In this document: piece by piece, positions 5,859 to 6,439 of the stretch
How positions within the stretch are numbered: the stretch's first letter is position 1
Layout of the letters: every line of letters begins with the position of its first letter
Source: Melioribacteraceae bacterium
Lineage (GTDB): Bacteria; Bacteroidota; Ignavibacteria; Ignavibacteriales; Melioribacteraceae
DNA length: 6,439 nucleotides
NCBI GenBank assembly: GCA_015494845.1
Contig: WGAL01000248.1
Coordinates: 1-6,439 of the forward strand
Direction of reading: 5' to 3'
The notes under the pieces: model-generated
Databases searched by the model: none
What the model was told of the DNA's origin: nothing
Seen by the model: only the letters and a program-made list of their open reading frames with translations
Translations under genes and position numbers: made by a program

Positions 5859-6439
5859 TTACCCGTACAAAAAACTTATTCCTTGCAAATCGTTGTTTAT
5901 TTTGAAAAAGTGCGCGACCGTTTGTCCGACGTCGGAAAAAGTTTCGCGAGTTCCAAGATTTGTTCCGCCGAGATTATTCGAGAAAAACAGAAGCGGAACG
6001 TATTCGCGCGAATGGTCGGTGCTTGGCGTCGTCGGGTCGTTTCCGTGATCCGCCGTAATAACGAGCGCGTCGGTTTTATCCAAAGAACCGAGAATCGAAG
6101 GCAACGCGTCGTCAAATTCTTTCAGCGCTTTGGCGAAACCTTCCGGGTCGTTCCGGTGTCCGTAATAAACGTCGAAATCGACGAGGTTCGTAAAAATAAA
6201 CGCGCCGTTTTTTTCTTTCGCAAATCTGATTGTTTGCTTAATTCCTTCGGCGTTCGATTTTGTTTTAATTCCGGTAGTAATTCCTCTGTGAGCAAACAAA
6301 TCGTTTATTTTTCCGATTGCGACGGTTTCTATTCCGTTTTTTTGCGCGTAATCCAAAATCGTATCGCTCGGCGGCTCGATTGAAAAATCGCGGCGATTTG
6401 TCGTGCGCGTGTAATTTCCGCTTTCGCCTACAAACGGAC
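5859..6439 (-). CDS. deoB: phosphopentomutase, C-terminal half (5' end outside the window)
   Basis: Phosphopentomutase interconverts ribose-1-phosphate and ribose-5-phosphate, and likewise the deoxyribose forms, in nucleoside salvage and catabolism. It is a cytoplasmic two-metal enzyme of the alkaline-phosphatase superfamily. The visible 192 codons begin at PFVGESGNYTRTTNRRDFS (fragment residues 1-19) and continue through IEPPSDT and IGKINDLFAHRGIT (41-54). Metal-ligand motifs are present: LVDFDVYYGHRND (85-97; D89, H94), TADHGND (128-134; D130, H131) and TDHSREYVPLL (140-150; H142). The ending LGTRETFSDVGQTVAHFF (161-178) and a final GISFLYG are typical. The frame is open to the window edge. 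A TTG at 6356 is an internal leucine codon, not the start. About half of the usual length of some 390 residues is missing, including the phosphorylated threonine. It is on the same strand as the downstream BMC-P genes, 139 bp away. Confidence 0.94.
   Translation of the reverse strand, partial: PFVGESGNYTRTTNRRDFSIEPPSDTILDYAQKNGIETVAIGKINDLFAHRGITTGIKTKSNAEGIKQTIRFAKEKNGAFIFTNLVDFDVYYGHRNDPEGFAKALKEFDDALPSILGSLDKTDALVITADHGNDPTTPSTDHSREYVPLLFFSNNLGGTNLGTRETFSDVGQTVAHFFKINNDLQGISFLYG

Noticed and set aside
6354..6356. TTG as a start codon for a 165-aa deoB protein
   Set aside because: The frame continues to the window edge with conserved DeoB sequence (PFVGE, TRTTNRRDFS), so this is an internal leucine codon and the gene is simply cut by the window.

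Overview
The window looks like part of a bacterial chromosome of moderate to low G+C from the FCB superphylum (Bacteroidota, Chlorobiota/Ignavibacteria or Fibrobacterota). The main pointer is the 284-residue group-1 sigma factor, which lacks region 1.1 and opens with the [20 protein letters not shown] signature I associate with that group. The phylum cannot be fixed more precisely by eye. Good Shine-Dalgarno sites precede two minus-strand genes, which argues mildly against a typical Bacteroidia genome.

Left part, plus strand (1-1202): the last 59 codons of an unidentified membrane protein, then a 322-residue protein with an N-terminal HARE-HTH domain and a PD-(D/E)XK nuclease-like core. It resembles Helicobacter HrgA/COG2958 proteins and is probably an orphan restriction-type protein. 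This stretch is visibly more AT-rich than the rest.

Middle part, plus strand (1379-3587): a two-gene unit separated by one base. The first gene encodes a membrane sensor-like protein with a helical extracytoplasmic domain and a HAMP domain, but no kinase or other output domain. The second is a full-length TrkH/KtrB-type potassium transporter subunit. No trkA is present in the window.

Right part, minus strand (6439 down to 3599): in transcription order, the 3' half of phosphopentomutase (deoB), a 139-bp gap with a possible promoter and an inverted repeat, two overlapping genes for EutN/CcmL-type microcompartment vertex proteins (BMC-P), the primary-type sigma factor (TTG start with a strong Shine-Dalgarno site), and an NlpC/P60 peptidoglycan hydrolase lipoprotein. 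The last four are spaced tightly enough (4-bp overlap, 18-bp gap, 1-bp gap) to form one operon. It converges on trkH with 11 bp between the stop codons.

The most notable feature is the pair of shell-vertex genes lying between a pentose-phosphate nucleoside-salvage enzyme and the housekeeping sigma factor, with no hexameric shell protein or signature enzyme in view. One reading is a satellite of a sugar-phosphate-type microcompartment: DeoB makes deoxyribose-5-phosphate or ribose-5-phosphate, the type of substrate such compartments process. The other is that these are orphan BMC-P proteins with a role outside a classical shell. The window alone cannot decide between them.
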